64,000 nt of DNA from Pseudomonadota bacterium (GTDB lineage: Bacteria; Pseudomonadota; Alphaproteobacteria; Rhizobiales; Tepidamorphaceae), in contig JAEWYT010000195.1 of assembly GCA_023458595.1 (NCBI GenBank), positions 51,850-115,849 on the forward strand, in the 5' to 3' direction. The position numbers and the translations under genes are program-made. Within the stretch, counting starts at the first letter, position 1, and each line of letters starts with the position of its first letter. Below, piece after piece: positions 35,973-44,718 of this stretch. The notes beneath the pieces are model-generated. The model ran no database searches and had not been told where the DNA came from. It was given only the letters and a program-made list of their open reading frames with translations.

Positions 35973-37285
35973 TTCAGCTCCGAGATTACGTGGAAGAAGG
36001 TGCCGCTGACTTTGCCGCGCCGGCCGCCGGAAGGGCCAAGCGCGTTACCCTGGCCGTCCGCCAGGTCGGCCAGCGGTTCGTCGGCTCCCGGATCGGCCAC
36101 GGTAGCGTAGTGGAATTCATGGCCGCGCAGGACCGTGCCGGCCGGCCCGGCGGGGCAGTCGGCGAGGAGGCGCGCCTGCCGGTAGCCGAGGTTCATCCTG
36201 CGCCTGGCGAAGCTCGTCGAGTGGCCGAGCAGACCCGCCATGGCGTGGCGGTTTCCGTCGGCGTCCTCGATCCCCTCGCCGAGCACCATGTAGCCGCCGC
36301 ATTCGCCGTGGACGCGCCGCGTCGCCGCGAAGGCCTTAAGACCGGACCGGAAAGCCCCGGCGGCGGCGAGCGCGCCGGCGTGCAGCTCGGGATATCCGCC
36401 GGGCAGCCAGCAGACGTCGCAGTCGTCCGGCGGCGCTTCGCCGGCGAGCGGAGAGAACGGCACGATCTCGGACCCCGAGCGCCGCCAGCCTTCGGTCAGA
36501 TGCGGATAGACGAAGGTGAAGGCGGCGTCGGAGGCGAGGGCGATACGCTGTCCCGGGGGGCGGAGCGCGGGTTCGGGCGGGGATAGCGATGGGCTAAGGA
36601 CGGGCGCCATATCGAGGATCAGGTCGAGGTCGAGCCGCTCCTCGGCGAGATCGGCAAGGCGGCCCAGCAGTTTGTCGAGGTTTCCGTGCTCGCGCGCCTG
36701 CACGAGACCGAGATGGCGCTCGGGCAGCGCGATCGCCTGATCCCGCATCAGGGCGCCGGCGACGGGCATGCCGATCCGCCGCATCGCGTCCGCGACCTGC
36801 GTGAGATGGCGCTCGCTCGCCACCCGGTTGGCAATGACGGCGCCGACACGGACCGTCTCGTCGAGGGTGGCGAAACCATGGGCTACCGCCGCCGCCGACT
36901 GGGACTGGCCGGAGACGTCGATCACCAGCAGTACCGGCAGGCCGAGCCGTGCGGAAAGATCGGCGCCGGCGCCGCGCCGGCCGGGCTCGCCGATCAGGCC
37001 GTCGAACAGGCCCATCGAGGATTCGATGATCACAAGATCGGCATCGCGCGCGGAAACGGCGACGAGCGCGTCGATCAGCTCAGGCGACATCGCCCAGGTG
37101 TCGAGATTGATACCCGGCGCGCCGGTGGCGGCGGCATGGAAGGCGGGATCGATGTAGTCGGGGCCGGATTTCGCGGTGCGCACCTTCAGACCGCGGCGGC
37201 GGTATGCGGCAATCAGGCCGAGTGTCACGGTCGTCTTGCCGGAGCCTGAGCGCGGCGCGGCGACAATGAGGCCTTTGGCCGTCAC
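35969..37285 (-). CDS. cobB: Cobyrinate a,c-diamide synthase (hydrogenobyrinate type)
   Basis: A 438-residue glutamine amidotransferase that amidates side chains a and c of the corrin ring using ATP. The N-terminal synthetase has Walker A IVAAPRSGSGKTTVTLGLIA and MGLFDGL; the C-terminal triad-type glutaminase has the Cys in RVHGECGGYMVLGEGIED and ends HEFHYATV. The start codon is GTG at 37285, overlapping the cobA stop (GTGA). In the aerobic pathway the substrate is hydrogenobyrinate, before cobalt insertion by CobN. Confidence 0.93.
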   Translation of the reverse strand: MTAKGLIVAAPRSGSGKTTVTLGLIAAYRRRGLKVRTAKSGPDYIDPAFHAAATGAPGINLDTWAMSPELIDALVAVSARDADLVIIESSMGLFDGLIGEPGRRGAGADLSARLGLPVLLVIDVSGQSQSAAAVAHGFATLDETVRVGAVIANRVASERHLTQVADAMRRIGMPVAGALMRDQAIALPERHLGLVQAREHGNLDKLLGRLADLAEERLDLDLILDMAPVLSPSLSPPEPALRPPGQRIALASDAAFTFVYPHLTEGWRRSGSEIVPFSPLAGEAPPDDCDVCWLPGGYPELHAGALAAAGAFRSGLKAFAATRRVHGECGGYMVLGEGIEDADGNRHAMAGLLGHSTSFARRRMNLGYRQARLLADCPAGPAGTVLRGHEFHYATVADPGADEPLADLADGQGNALGPSGGRRGKVSGTFFHVISELK

Positions 37286-38094
37286 GACAGCGTTTCCAGG
37301 ACGCGCGGCACGAGCGCCAGGAGTTGCTCGCGCACCGTGACGATCCCGCCGATCGCCACGATGGCCGGTGGGTTGAGGCCGGAGGCCTCCGCGTCGGTGG
37401 CGATCCGCGCCAGGGTGGAGACCAGCACGCGCTCCTCCGGCAGCGTCGCCGAGACCACGATCGCCGCCGGAGTGTCGGCCCTCAATCCGCCCTCGATCAG
37501 CGCAGCGGCGATCCCGTCGAGGTTCTTCATCGCCATGTAGAGGATGATCGGCTGGCCGGTCGCCGCCAGCGCCGCCCAGTCGAGACCGTCCTCGGTGCCG
37601 GCGCCGTGACCGGTCGCCAGGATCACCGCCTGGTTGACGCCGCGGATCGTCGCGGGAATGGAGGCGAGCGCCAGACCGGCGAGGCCGGAGGTCACGCCGG
37701 GGACGATACGGAAGGGAATTCGCTCGGCGGCGAGCGTCAGCGCTTCCTCGCCGCCGCGGCCGAAGACGAAGGGATCGCCGCCCTTGAGTCTCAGAACGCG
37801 ATTGCCCTGACGCGCCAGCTCGACGAGACGGCGGGTGATGTCCGGCTGCTTTGCGGATGGCTTTCCGCCGCGCTTTCCGGCGAATTCCAGGCGGGCGCCG
37901 TCACGGCACAGATCGAGCACGCGGGCATCGACGAGCGCATCATGAATGACGACGTCGGCCTGGGCGAGGCCGGCGAGCGCGCCGAGCGTCAGGTGCGAGG
38001 GATCGCCCGGTCCTGCTCCGGCGAGCCAGACGTGACCGGGTTCGAAAAGGGGCACGTTGCCCATCAGGCGGCGGAGTTGATCGAGCGAGGTCAT
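37282..38094 (-). CDS. cobA: Uroporphyrinogen-III C-methyltransferase
   Basis: A 270-residue SAM-dependent methyltransferase that makes precorrin-2 from uroporphyrinogen III, the branch point into B12 and siroheme. Signatures: VWLAGAGPGDPSHLTLGAL, VIHDALVDARVLDL, LRLKGGDPFVFGRGGEEA, IVPGVTSGLAGLALASIP, and IILYMAMKNLDGIAAAL. Length is that of the stand-alone enzyme, with no CysG fusion. It leads the cobA-cobB-cobT-cobS operon and is divergent from cbiD, with 143 bases of repeat-containing DNA between them. Confidence 0.94.
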   Translation of the reverse strand: MTSLDQLRRLMGNVPLFEPGHVWLAGAGPGDPSHLTLGALAGLAQADVVIHDALVDARVLDLCRDGARLEFAGKRGGKPSAKQPDITRRLVELARQGNRVLRLKGGDPFVFGRGGEEALTLAAERIPFRIVPGVTSGLAGLALASIPATIRGVNQAVILATGHGAGTEDGLDWAALAATGQPIILYMAMKNLDGIAAALIEGGLRADTPAAIVVSATLPEERVLVSTLARIATDAEASGLNPPAIVAIGGIVTVREQLLALVPRVLETLS

Positions 38095-38117
38095 GCGTTC
38101 TGCCTGGAATGGATCGA

Positions 38118-38173
38118 GACCGCTTCATGAAGCGGTCGAGCGACTGCCGGGCCCCGGACCCGATCCGGAGCCC
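38118..38173. repeat. 20-bp perfect palindrome and degenerate repeat unit between cobA and cbiD
   Basis: GACCGCTTCATGAAGCGGTC (38118-38137) is a perfect palindrome. It is followed by a decayed unit of the CCGGA-CCCGA-TCCGG family (38154-38168). Both sit in the divergent control region, where they may be mobile repeats or part of the promoters. Confidence 0.7.
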
Positions 38174-38237
38174 AGGGGCTGCCGCCCGGCTCGGTGACTT
38201 CGTGACAGGCGAGCGCCGAGGCGCTATCTGGCAAGAC

Positions 38238-39362
38238 ATGGACGAGACGCGCCCGCTTCGCCGGGGATGGACCACCGGCACCTGCGCCACGGCCGCCGCC
38301 AAGGCAGCCTATCACGCGCTGGTTGCCGGCGACTTTCCCGATCCGGTGACCGTGACGCTTCCCGGCGGCCAGACGCCGGCTTTCGTGCTGGCGAAGCACG
38401 AGACCGGCGGGGGCTACGCCCGCGCCGGCGTGGTCAAGGACGCTGGCGACGATCCCGATGTCACCCACGGCGCGCTCGTCGTCGCGACCGCCCGGTCGGG
38501 TGCTCCGGGCAGTGGTATCGCCTTCAGGGCAGGAGCGGGCGTCGGCACTGTCACCAAACCCGGCCTGCCGATCCCGGCCGGCGAGCCCGCCATCAATCCG
38601 GTTCCGCGCAGGATGATCGCGACGGCGATCGCCGAGGTCTGCGCCGAGACGGGGGCGAGCGGGGACGTCGAGATCGAGATTTCCATCCCCGGCGGCGAGA
38701 AGCTCGCCGAAAGGACGTTGAACGGCCGGCTCGGCATTGTCGGCGGGCTGTCGGTGCTCGGCACGACCGGGATTGTCGTGCCCTATTCCTGCGCCGCCTG
38801 GATCGCATCCATCCACCGCGGGATCGATGTCGCCCGCGCGACGGGGCTCGATCATGTCGCCGGCGCCACCGGAGACACTTCGGAGAAGGCCGTCCGGAAG
38901 ATGCATGGCCTGTCGGAAGCGGCTCTGCTCGACATGGGCGATTTCGTCGGCGGGACACTCAAGTACCTGCGCACGCATCCGGTGCCGAAGGTCACCATTG
39001 CCGGCGGGATAGCCAAGATGACCAAGCTCGCGCAAGGCTTCCTCGACCTGCACTCGAAACGCGGCTCGGTCGATCTCGAAGCGCTGGCGGAGGTGGCGGT
39101 GGGGCAAGGAGGATCTGAGGCGCTGCGCGGGAAGATCGCCGCTGCCAACACGACGCCTGCAGCCTTCGGCGAAGCCGAAGCGGAAGGGATCCGGCTCGGC
39201 GATGCGGTCGCCGCGGCAGCCTGGGAGACGGCGGCGCACGTCGTCGGCGGCACCGACATGTTGCTGGAGATCGCCGTGTTCGACCGCCACGGCAATCTGG
39301 TCGGTCATGCGCCCTTCGCTCCGGTTCATGACGCGCCTCGCGACCGGAAGCGGCGTCGATAG
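38238..39362 (+). CDS. cbiD: Cobalt-precorrin-5B C1-methyltransferase-type protein
   Basis: A 374-residue CbiD. In the anaerobic pathway CbiD methylates C-1 of cobalt-precorrin-5B. Signatures: RRGWTTGTCATAAAKAAYHAL, VVKDAGDDPDVTHGALV, and NPVPRRMIATAIAE; later blocks are VPYSCAAWIASIHRGID, GATGDTSEKAVRKMHGL and VTIAGGIAKMTKLAQG. It stands in a cluster whose other methyltransferases are of the aerobic CobIJML type, and no cobF is present. It therefore probably fills the C-1 methylation step on a metal-free substrate. The ATG at 38238 gives the family length. Its last 37 bases overlap the convergent cobM. Confidence 0.93.
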   Translation: MDETRPLRRGWTTGTCATAAAKAAYHALVAGDFPDPVTVTLPGGQTPAFVLAKHETGGGYARAGVVKDAGDDPDVTHGALVVATARSGAPGSGIAFRAGAGVGTVTKPGLPIPAGEPAINPVPRRMIATAIAEVCAETGASGDVEIEISIPGGEKLAERTLNGRLGIVGGLSVLGTTGIVVPYSCAAWIASIHRGIDVARATGLDHVAGATGDTSEKAVRKMHGLSEAALLDMGDFVGGTLKYLRTHPVPKVTIAGGIAKMTKLAQGFLDLHSKRGSVDLEALAEVAVGQGGSEALRGKIAAANTTPAAFGEAEAEGIRLGDAVAAAAWETAAHVVGGTDMLLEIAVFDRHGNLVGHAPFAPVHDAPRDRKRRR

Positions 39363-40102
39363 TCCGGATCGTAGAGGGCACTCTCGCGGAAGTCCGCGGA
39401 CGCCAGAACGGGACCGACGAGAATCAGCGCGGTGCGTTCGATCGCTCCGTCGGAATTGGCGGCGGCGACCTGGTCTGCGATGGTCGAGAGCGTGCCGTGG
39501 ACGATGCGCTCCTCCGGCCAGCTCGCCCGATAGACGACGGCGACCGGGCAGTCCGGCCCGTAATGGGGCGTGATTTCGTCGACAACCCGGTCGAGCGCGT
39601 GGATCGACAGGTGGATCGCGAGCGTCGCGCCGGAGGCCGCGAAGGTCTCCAGCGTCTCGCCTTCCGGCATCGCCGAAGCGCGGCCGGAGGTGCGTGTGAG
39701 CACCACCGATTGAGCCACTTCCGGCAGGGTCAGCTCGCGTCGCAACGCGGCGGCGGCCGCGGCGAAGGCCGGAACGCCGGGCGTGACCGTATAGGGGATG
39801 CCGAGCGCCTCGAGCCGTCTGATCTGCTCGCCGAGCGCGCTCCACACCGACAGGTCGCCGGAGTGCAACCGCGCGACGTCCTCGCCCGCTGCATGGGCCT
39901 TTTCGAACTCGGCGGCGATCTCGTCGAGGCTCATCGGCGCGGTGTCGATGATACGTGCGCCGGGTGGGCAGGCTTTCAGGATCTCGGCGTTTACCAGTGA
40001 GCCCGCGTAGAGACAGACCGGGCAAGTCGCGACGAGATCGCGGCCGCGCACGGTGATGAGATCGGGCGCTCCGGGGCCGGCGCCGATGAAATGGACGGTC
40101 AT
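39326..40102 (-). CDS. cobM: Precorrin-4 C11-methyltransferase
   Basis: A 258-residue SAM-dependent methyltransferase of the corrin pathway. Typical blocks are VHFIGAGPGAPDLITVRGRD, LYAGSLVNAEIL, VARLHSGDLSVWSALGEQIR, YTVTPGVPAFAAAAAAL and TRTSGRASAMPEGETL. The ATG at 40102 overlaps the cobE stop by 4 bases. It is the last gene of the cobL-cobE-cobM operon. Its 3' end runs 37 bases into the convergent cbiD gene. Confidence 0.94.
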   Translation of the reverse strand: MTVHFIGAGPGAPDLITVRGRDLVATCPVCLYAGSLVNAEILKACPPGARIIDTAPMSLDEIAAEFEKAHAAGEDVARLHSGDLSVWSALGEQIRRLEALGIPYTVTPGVPAFAAAAAALRRELTLPEVAQSVVLTRTSGRASAMPEGETLETFAASGATLAIHLSIHALDRVVDEITPHYGPDCPVAVVYRASWPEERIVHGTLSTIADQVAAANSDGAIERTALILVGPVLASADFRESALYDPDYRRRFRSRGAS

Positions 40103-40482
40103 CGCGGGCCTCTCTCGGCGAGCGCGCAGGTCGCCATGTTGCTCGCGATGCGTGGCAACACCAGACGGCCTTCGGGCCCGACGGCGGCGAGCGCCGCGGC
40201 TTCCGCGACGGAGGCGAAGCCGGTCGCCTCCAGCGCCGTCACCGACCTGGTGGCGCACTGCGGCTCGGCAGCCCTCATGGCGGCGTCTTCGATCAGGAGC
40301 AGTGGCAGGTTCATCCGCTCGGCGGCCCCGCGCGGGCCGGGCTCGTCCTGCTTGAAGCGGGGCGCGGCGAGCGCGGTGAACCTACAGTTGGCGATGCCGG
40401 CGTCGCGCACGGCCTGCTCGATCAGCGCGACGATCTCGTCGGCGCCGCAGCCCTTCCGGCAGCCAATCCCTGCGACGATCAT
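40099..40482 (-). CDS. cobE: CobE/CbiG C-terminal-type cobalamin biosynthesis protein
   Basis: A 127-residue protein of the CobE/GbiG-C family: IVAGIGCRKGCGADEIVALI at the start, then ALAAPRFKQDEPGPRGAAER, and CATRSVTALEATGFASVAEA. CobE is required for aerobic B12 synthesis, but its exact step is not settled; the related CbiG C-terminal domain acts at ring opening in the anaerobic route. The ATG at 40482 overlaps the cobL stop by 4 bases, so it is translationally coupled between two methyltransferases. Confidence 0.88.
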   Translation of the reverse strand: MIVAGIGCRKGCGADEIVALIEQAVRDAGIANCRFTALAAPRFKQDEPGPRGAAERMNLPLLLIEDAAMRAAEPQCATRSVTALEATGFASVAEAAALAAVGPEGRLVLPRIASNMATCALAERGPR

Positions 40483-41732
40483 GGCTTCGCCCCGGGCTTC
40501 GCCGCCGCCCATTGGGTCACCGTCATGGCGGGTCTGAAGCCCTGGCGGGTGCCGATCGTCTCGAGCCGCTCGACCGAGAGGCGGGTCAGCGTGCCGCCAA
40601 GGCGCCCACGTGCCTCGATCAGTTTAGACTCGGTCTCGAGCGTCACCGAATTCACCACCATGCGTCCGCCGGGGCGGAGCGCCTCCCAGGCGCCTTCGAT
40701 CACGCCGTCGCCCTGACCGCCGCCGCCGACGAATACGGCGTCCGGTGCCGGAAGGCCGGCGAAAACGTCGGGCGCGGCACCCTGCACGATCGACATCCGC
40801 GGCACGCCGAGATTGGCGGCATTGCGGGCGGCGCGGGCGGCGCGGACGGAATCGCGCTCGAGCGCCGTTGCCATGTTGGCGGGGTGGCGGAGCAGCCATT
40901 CGATCGACACCGAACCGGAGCCGCAGCCGATATCCCACAGCCGCTCTCCGGCGCGGGGGGCGAGGGCGGAAAGCGTGACGGCGCGGATCTCGCGCTTGGT
41001 GAGCTGGCCGTCGTTCTCGAAGAATTCGTCCGGGAGGCCGTTTGTCAGCGGGATGATGAAGGCGCCGGGCGCGGCCTCGACCTCGATGGCGACGAGGTTC
41101 AGCCGGTCGATGTCGGTGAAGGCGAAGTCCGTGGCGACCGTCGCGCGCACCCGGTCGCGGGCGCCGCCGAGGGCTTCGAGCACCCGCATCGTCGAGCCGC
41201 CGAATCCGCGCGCCGTCAGATAGGCGGCGATCGCCTTCGGCGTCGTCTCGTCGGCGGATAGGACGAGCAATCTGCGCCCGGGTTGCAGGTGCGGCGCCAG
41301 CGTCTCGACGGGACGGCCGCAGCAGGTGAGCGTGGCCGTGTCGGCGAGCGACCAGCCGAGCCGGGCGGAGGCGAGCGAGAAGGCCGACGGGGCGGGGATC
41401 GTGACGGTCTCCTCCGACGCGACGTGGCCGGAAAGACGGCTGCCGATGCCGAAGAGGTTCGGGTCGCCCGAGGCGAGCACCACGACGGGCCGGCCGCGCA
41501 GGGCCCGGATCGCCGGCATCGCGTCGGCGATCGGCCTCGGCCAGGCGCGCGCCTCGCCCTTAATGAGATCTGCCGCGAGCGCCAGATGCCGCTCGCCGCC
41601 ATAGACGACGGCGGCTGCCTCGATCAGCGTGCGGGCAGAAGGCGAGAGGCTTTCGACCCCGTCCTCGCCGATGCCGATCACCGTCAGCCAGGGACGCGCA
41701 GCGTCGGAACGGGCTTGCGCGGAAGCCGTCAT
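40479..41732 (-). CDS. cobL: Precorrin-6Y C5,15-methyltransferase (decarboxylating)
   Basis: A 417-residue fused enzyme. The N-terminal half is the CbiE-like methyltransferase (LTVIGIGEDGVESLSPSARTL, VVLASGDPNLFGIGSRL). The C-terminal half is the CbiT-like one (FFENDGQLTKREIRAVTLSA, LWDIGCGSGSVSIEWL, the SAM site). It methylates C-5 and C-15 and decarboxylates the acetate on ring C. The ATG at 41732 leaves 19 bases to the divergent cobK. An alternative ATG at 41753 would share a CATG with the cobK start. It leads the cobL-cobE-cobM operon. Confidence 0.93.
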   Translation of the reverse strand: MTASAQARSDAARPWLTVIGIGEDGVESLSPSARTLIEAAAVVYGGERHLALAADLIKGEARAWPRPIADAMPAIRALRGRPVVVLASGDPNLFGIGSRLSGHVASEETVTIPAPSAFSLASARLGWSLADTATLTCCGRPVETLAPHLQPGRRLLVLSADETTPKAIAAYLTARGFGGSTMRVLEALGGARDRVRATVATDFAFTDIDRLNLVAIEVEAAPGAFIIPLTNGLPDEFFENDGQLTKREIRAVTLSALAPRAGERLWDIGCGSGSVSIEWLLRHPANMATALERDSVRAARAARNAANLGVPRMSIVQGAAPDVFAGLPAPDAVFVGGGGQGDGVIEGAWEALRPGGRMVVNSVTLETESKLIEARGRLGGTLTRLSVERLETIGTRQGFRPAMTVTQWAAAKPGAKP

Positions 41733-41751
41733 CGGGTCATCTCCTGTCCCC

Positions 41752-42516
41752 ATGACCCGGAAGCTCCTGATCCTCGGCGGATCGACCGAAGCGAGCGCGC
41801 TCGCCCGCGCGCTGATGGGCGGTCCGCGTTTCGCGCCGGTGCTCGCGCTCGCCGGTGCGACCAGGTCGCCGGTCCCGCCGCCGATCCCGTTTCGGGTCGG
41901 CGGCTTCGGCGGTGCTCGCGGGCTCGCCGACTATCTCGTCGCCGAGAAGGTCGAGGCGGTCGTCGACGCGACGCATCCCTTCGCGGACCAGATGAAGCGC
42001 AACGCGGCCGAGGCGGCCGGGCTGGCGAACGTGCCGCTCCTCGCGATCCGCCGGCCCGAATGGAAGCGGCAGCCGGGCGATGACTGGACGATCGTGCCGG
42101 GCATGGCGGCCGCCGCCGCAGCGCTCGGGCCGGAGCGCAAACGCGTTCTCCTCACCATCGGCCAGAAGGAACTCGCGCCTTTCCGGGACGCGCCGCAGCA
42201 CGCCTACGTCATCCGCTCTGTCGACGCGCCGCAGGCCGAGAGCCTGCCGCCCGACGCGGAGGTCATCACCGCCCGCGGGCCGTTCGCGGAACCCGACGAG
42301 CGGCGCCTTCTCGAAGAGCGCGGGATCGAGGTGATCGTCACGAAGAATTCCGGCGGATCGGCAACCGAAGCGAAGCTCGCCGCGGCGCGGGCGCTGGGCA
42401 TTCCCGTCGTCATGGTCGCGCGACCGCCGGTGCCGGAGGTCGAGAGCGTCGAGACGGCGGAGGCGGCGCTCGAGTGGCTGGAAGCGCGCGTCGGCGATGC
42501 CGCCGCCGGGCGCTGA
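41752..42516 (+). CDS. cobK: Precorrin-6A reductase
   Basis: A 254-residue NADPH-dependent reductase that makes precorrin-6B. Signatures: LLILGGSTEASALARALM at the N-terminus, VVDATHPFADQMKRNAAEA, RRPEWKRQPGDDW, VLLTIGQKELAPF and VTKNSGGSATEAKLAAARAL. It is one of two isolated plus-strand genes within a mostly minus-strand set. It is divergent from cobL with almost no space between them, so its promoter must lie inside cobL. It converges with cobJ, with 56 bases between their stops. Confidence 0.93.
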   Translation: MTRKLLILGGSTEASALARALMGGPRFAPVLALAGATRSPVPPPIPFRVGGFGGARGLADYLVAEKVEAVVDATHPFADQMKRNAAEAAGLANVPLLAIRRPEWKRQPGDDWTIVPGMAAAAAALGPERKRVLLTIGQKELAPFRDAPQHAYVIRSVDAPQAESLPPDAEVITARGPFAEPDERRLLEERGIEVIVTKNSGGSATEAKLAAARALGIPVVMVARPPVPEVESVETAEAALEWLEARVGDAAAGR

Positions 42517-42572
42517 AGCGCTTCCCGGTTTCCTGACGACCGCTGCGCGGCGCATGCGAAGCGACCGCGGGC

Positions 42573-43337
42573 TCACGACACCAACTCCTCCGCCCGTCGC
42601 GGCGTGTAGACCCACGGTTCCCCGTCGGGACGCGGGATCAGGCGCGTGGCGCTGGACCCGATCAACACCAGCGTGCGCATGTCGGCGCGCGCGGGATCGG
42701 CGTTCGCGAGATCGGCGATCTCGATTTCCTCGTCGTCGCGGCTGACGGCGGTCGCAAAGATCACCGGCGTGCTGGGCGCACGGTGGGCGCGGACGAGATC
42801 GAGGGCGGCGCCGAGCTGCCAGGGGCGCGCCTTCGAGATCGGGTTGTAGAGCGCGATGACGAAATCGGCGGCCGCAGCGGCGTCGAGCCGGCGGATTACC
42901 ATCTCCCAGGGTTTCAGGTTGTCGGAGAGCGAGATCGCGCAGAAATCGTGGCCGAGCGGCGCGCCGAGACGGGCGGCGGCGGCGAACATCGCCGAAATGC
43001 CGGGAACGACGGTGACCTCTATCCCGCGCCACGCTGGCTCGCCGTCCTCGATCGCCTCGAACACGGCCGCCGCCATGGCGAAGACGCCGGGATCGCCGGA
43101 GGAAACGATCGCCACGTCTTTACCTGCATATGCAATCTCCAGCGCGGCGCGTGCGCGGGCGATCTCCTCGCGGTTATCGGACCCGTGGCGCGTCTGGCCG
43201 TGGCGGACGGGCACACGATCGAGATAGGTGATGTAGCCGAACAGGTCCGTCGCGGCCTCGATCGCCGCGCTCGCCTGCGGCGTCTGCAACGCCTCGGCGC
43301 CGGGACCGAGACCGACGATCGTGAGGCGTCCGGTCAA
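42573..43337 (-). CDS. cobJ: Precorrin-3B C17-methyltransferase
   Basis: A 254-residue methyltransferase that methylates C-17 and drives ring contraction, acting on the product of CobG (or an equivalent such as CobZ). Signatures: LTIVGLGPGAEALQTPQASA, GYITYLDRVPVRHGQTRHGS, VAIVSSGDPGVFAMAAAVFE, VTVVPGISAMFAAAARLGAP and DFCAISLSDNLKPWEM. The start codon is TTG at 43337, overlapping the cobI stop (TTGA). It is the last gene of the long riboswitch-controlled operon. Confidence 0.94.
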   Translation of the reverse strand: MTGRLTIVGLGPGAEALQTPQASAAIEAATDLFGYITYLDRVPVRHGQTRHGSDNREEIARARAALEIAYAGKDVAIVSSGDPGVFAMAAAVFEAIEDGEPAWRGIEVTVVPGISAMFAAAARLGAPLGHDFCAISLSDNLKPWEMVIRRLDAAAAADFVIALYNPISKARPWQLGAALDLVRAHRAPSTPVIFATAVSRDDEEIEIADLANADPARADMRTLVLIGSSATRLIPRPDGEPWVYTPRRAEELVS

Positions 43338-44077
43338 ACCGTCCTCCTCTCGGTCGGCATCAGCACCAGCGAGAAATACGGCCCCTCGTCGTCGGCCAGT
43401 TCGGCCAGGCGGGCGATCCGTTCCTCCGGCATGGTGCCGCGCTCGACATAGACGGCCCGGTCGAGCTTGCCGGCCCGGGAGAGCGCCGCGCGGACCTTCG
43501 CGAGGTTTCGGCCGGCCTTCATGATCACGGCGGCGTCGGCCGCGGCGAGCCGTTCGGCGAGGCCGTCCTCGTCCATCGTGCCGGTGACGACGCAGAGCAT
43601 GTCGTCGCCGCGGGTCATCGGCGTGGCGGCGCGGGCCCAGCAGCCGCTCATGGCGGTGATGCCGGGGACGACCTCCGTCGCATAGCGGTCGGCGAGGCGG
43701 TCGTGCAGGTACATGTAGGAGCCGTAGAACAGCGGGTCGCCCTCGCAGAGCACGGCGACGTCCCTGCCGGCGTCGAGCCGGGCCGCGACCCGCCGGGCCG
43801 CCTCGTCGTAGAAGCCCGTCATGTGCTCCTGATAGCGCGGATCGTCCACCGGGATCTCGATGGTGAACGGATAGTCGAGGCGCAACTCCTCCGCCTGCGG
43901 GCTGAAGCGGCCCTCGGCAATGCGGCGCGCGTTGCCCGCCTTGCCGCGCTTCGAGAAGAAGGCGACGACCGGCGCCGCGCCGAGGATGCGGGCGGCCTTC
44001 AGCGTCATCAGCTCCGGATCGCCCGGGCCGACGCCGACGCCGTACAGGGTTCCGGTCGCAGTCGTGGTCTCGCTCAT
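43334..44077 (-). CDS. cobI: Precorrin-2 C20-methyltransferase
   Basis: A 247-residue SAM-dependent methyltransferase that converts precorrin-2 to precorrin-3A. Signatures: LYGVGVGPGDPELMTLKAAR, PVVAFFSKRGKAGNARRIAE, VAVLCEGDPLFYGSYMYL, VVPGITAMSGCWARAATPM and ADAAVIMKAGRNLAKVRAAL. The ATG at 44077 overlaps the cobH stop by 4 bases, and its own stop overlaps cobJ. Confidence 0.94.
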   Translation of the reverse strand: MSETTTATGTLYGVGVGPGDPELMTLKAARILGAAPVVAFFSKRGKAGNARRIAEGRFSPQAEELRLDYPFTIEIPVDDPRYQEHMTGFYDEAARRVAARLDAGRDVAVLCEGDPLFYGSYMYLHDRLADRYATEVVPGITAMSGCWARAATPMTRGDDMLCVVTGTMDEDGLAERLAAADAAVIMKAGRNLAKVRAALSRAGKLDRAVYVERGTMPEERIARLAELADDEGPYFSLVLMPTERRTV

Positions 44078-44718
44078 TCGGCCTCGCTCGCCAGCGCGTT
44101 GACGGCGGCGACCGCCATGGCGCTTCCGCCCCTGCGGCCGCGCACCGTCAGGAACGGCACGCGGCTGTCCGCCTCCAGCGCCTCCTTGGATTCCACCGCG
44201 CCGACGAAGCCGACCGGCAAGCCGATGACCGCGGCGGGCTTCGGCGCGCCGGCGTCGAGCATCTCGAATAGGTGGAACAGCGCGGTCGGGGCGTTGCCGA
44301 TCGCCACCACCGCGCCGTCCAGGCGCTCGCCCCACATCTCCATCGCCGCGGCGGTGCGGGTGTTGCCGATCATCTCGGCGAGGCCCGCGACCTCCGGCTC
44401 GGAGAGGGTGCAGACGATCGGGTTGCCCCGCGGCAGGCGGGCGCGGGTGATGCCGTTCGCCACCATCTGCGAGTCGCAGAGGACCGGCTTGCCGGCGAGA
44501 AGCGCGGTGCGGGCGGCCGTCGTGAAACCGGGAGAGAACACGAGGTCGGATGCGATCTCGACCATGCCGCAGGCGTGGATGATGCGCACGGCGACGCGGG
44601 CCTCCTCCGTGCTGAAGCGGGCGAGATCCGCCTCGGCGCGGATGGTGGCGAAGGAGCGGCGATAGATCTCGGCCCCGTCGCGGATGTAGTCGTAGGGCCG
44701 TTTGTGGGGGGCGTTCAT
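44074..44718 (-). CDS. cobH: Precorrin-8X methylmutase
   Basis: A 214-residue enzyme that moves the methyl group from C-11 to C-12 to give hydrogenobyrinate. Signatures: YDYIRDGAEIYRRSFATIRA, VRIIHACGMVEIASDLVFSP (with the catalytic His), LCDSQMVANGITRARLP and IGNAPTALFHLFEML, followed by GLPVGFVGAVESKEAL. The start overlaps the cobG stop by 4 bases and its stop overlaps cobI. The gene is intact, unlike its neighbour cobG. Confidence 0.95.
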   Translation of the reverse strand: MNAPHKRPYDYIRDGAEIYRRSFATIRAEADLARFSTEEARVAVRIIHACGMVEIASDLVFSPGFTTAARTALLAGKPVLCDSQMVANGITRARLPRGNPIVCTLSEPEVAGLAEMIGNTRTAAAMEMWGERLDGAVVAIGNAPTALFHLFEMLDAGAPKPAAVIGLPVGFVGAVESKEALEADSRVPFLTVRGRRGGSAMAVAAVNALASEAE

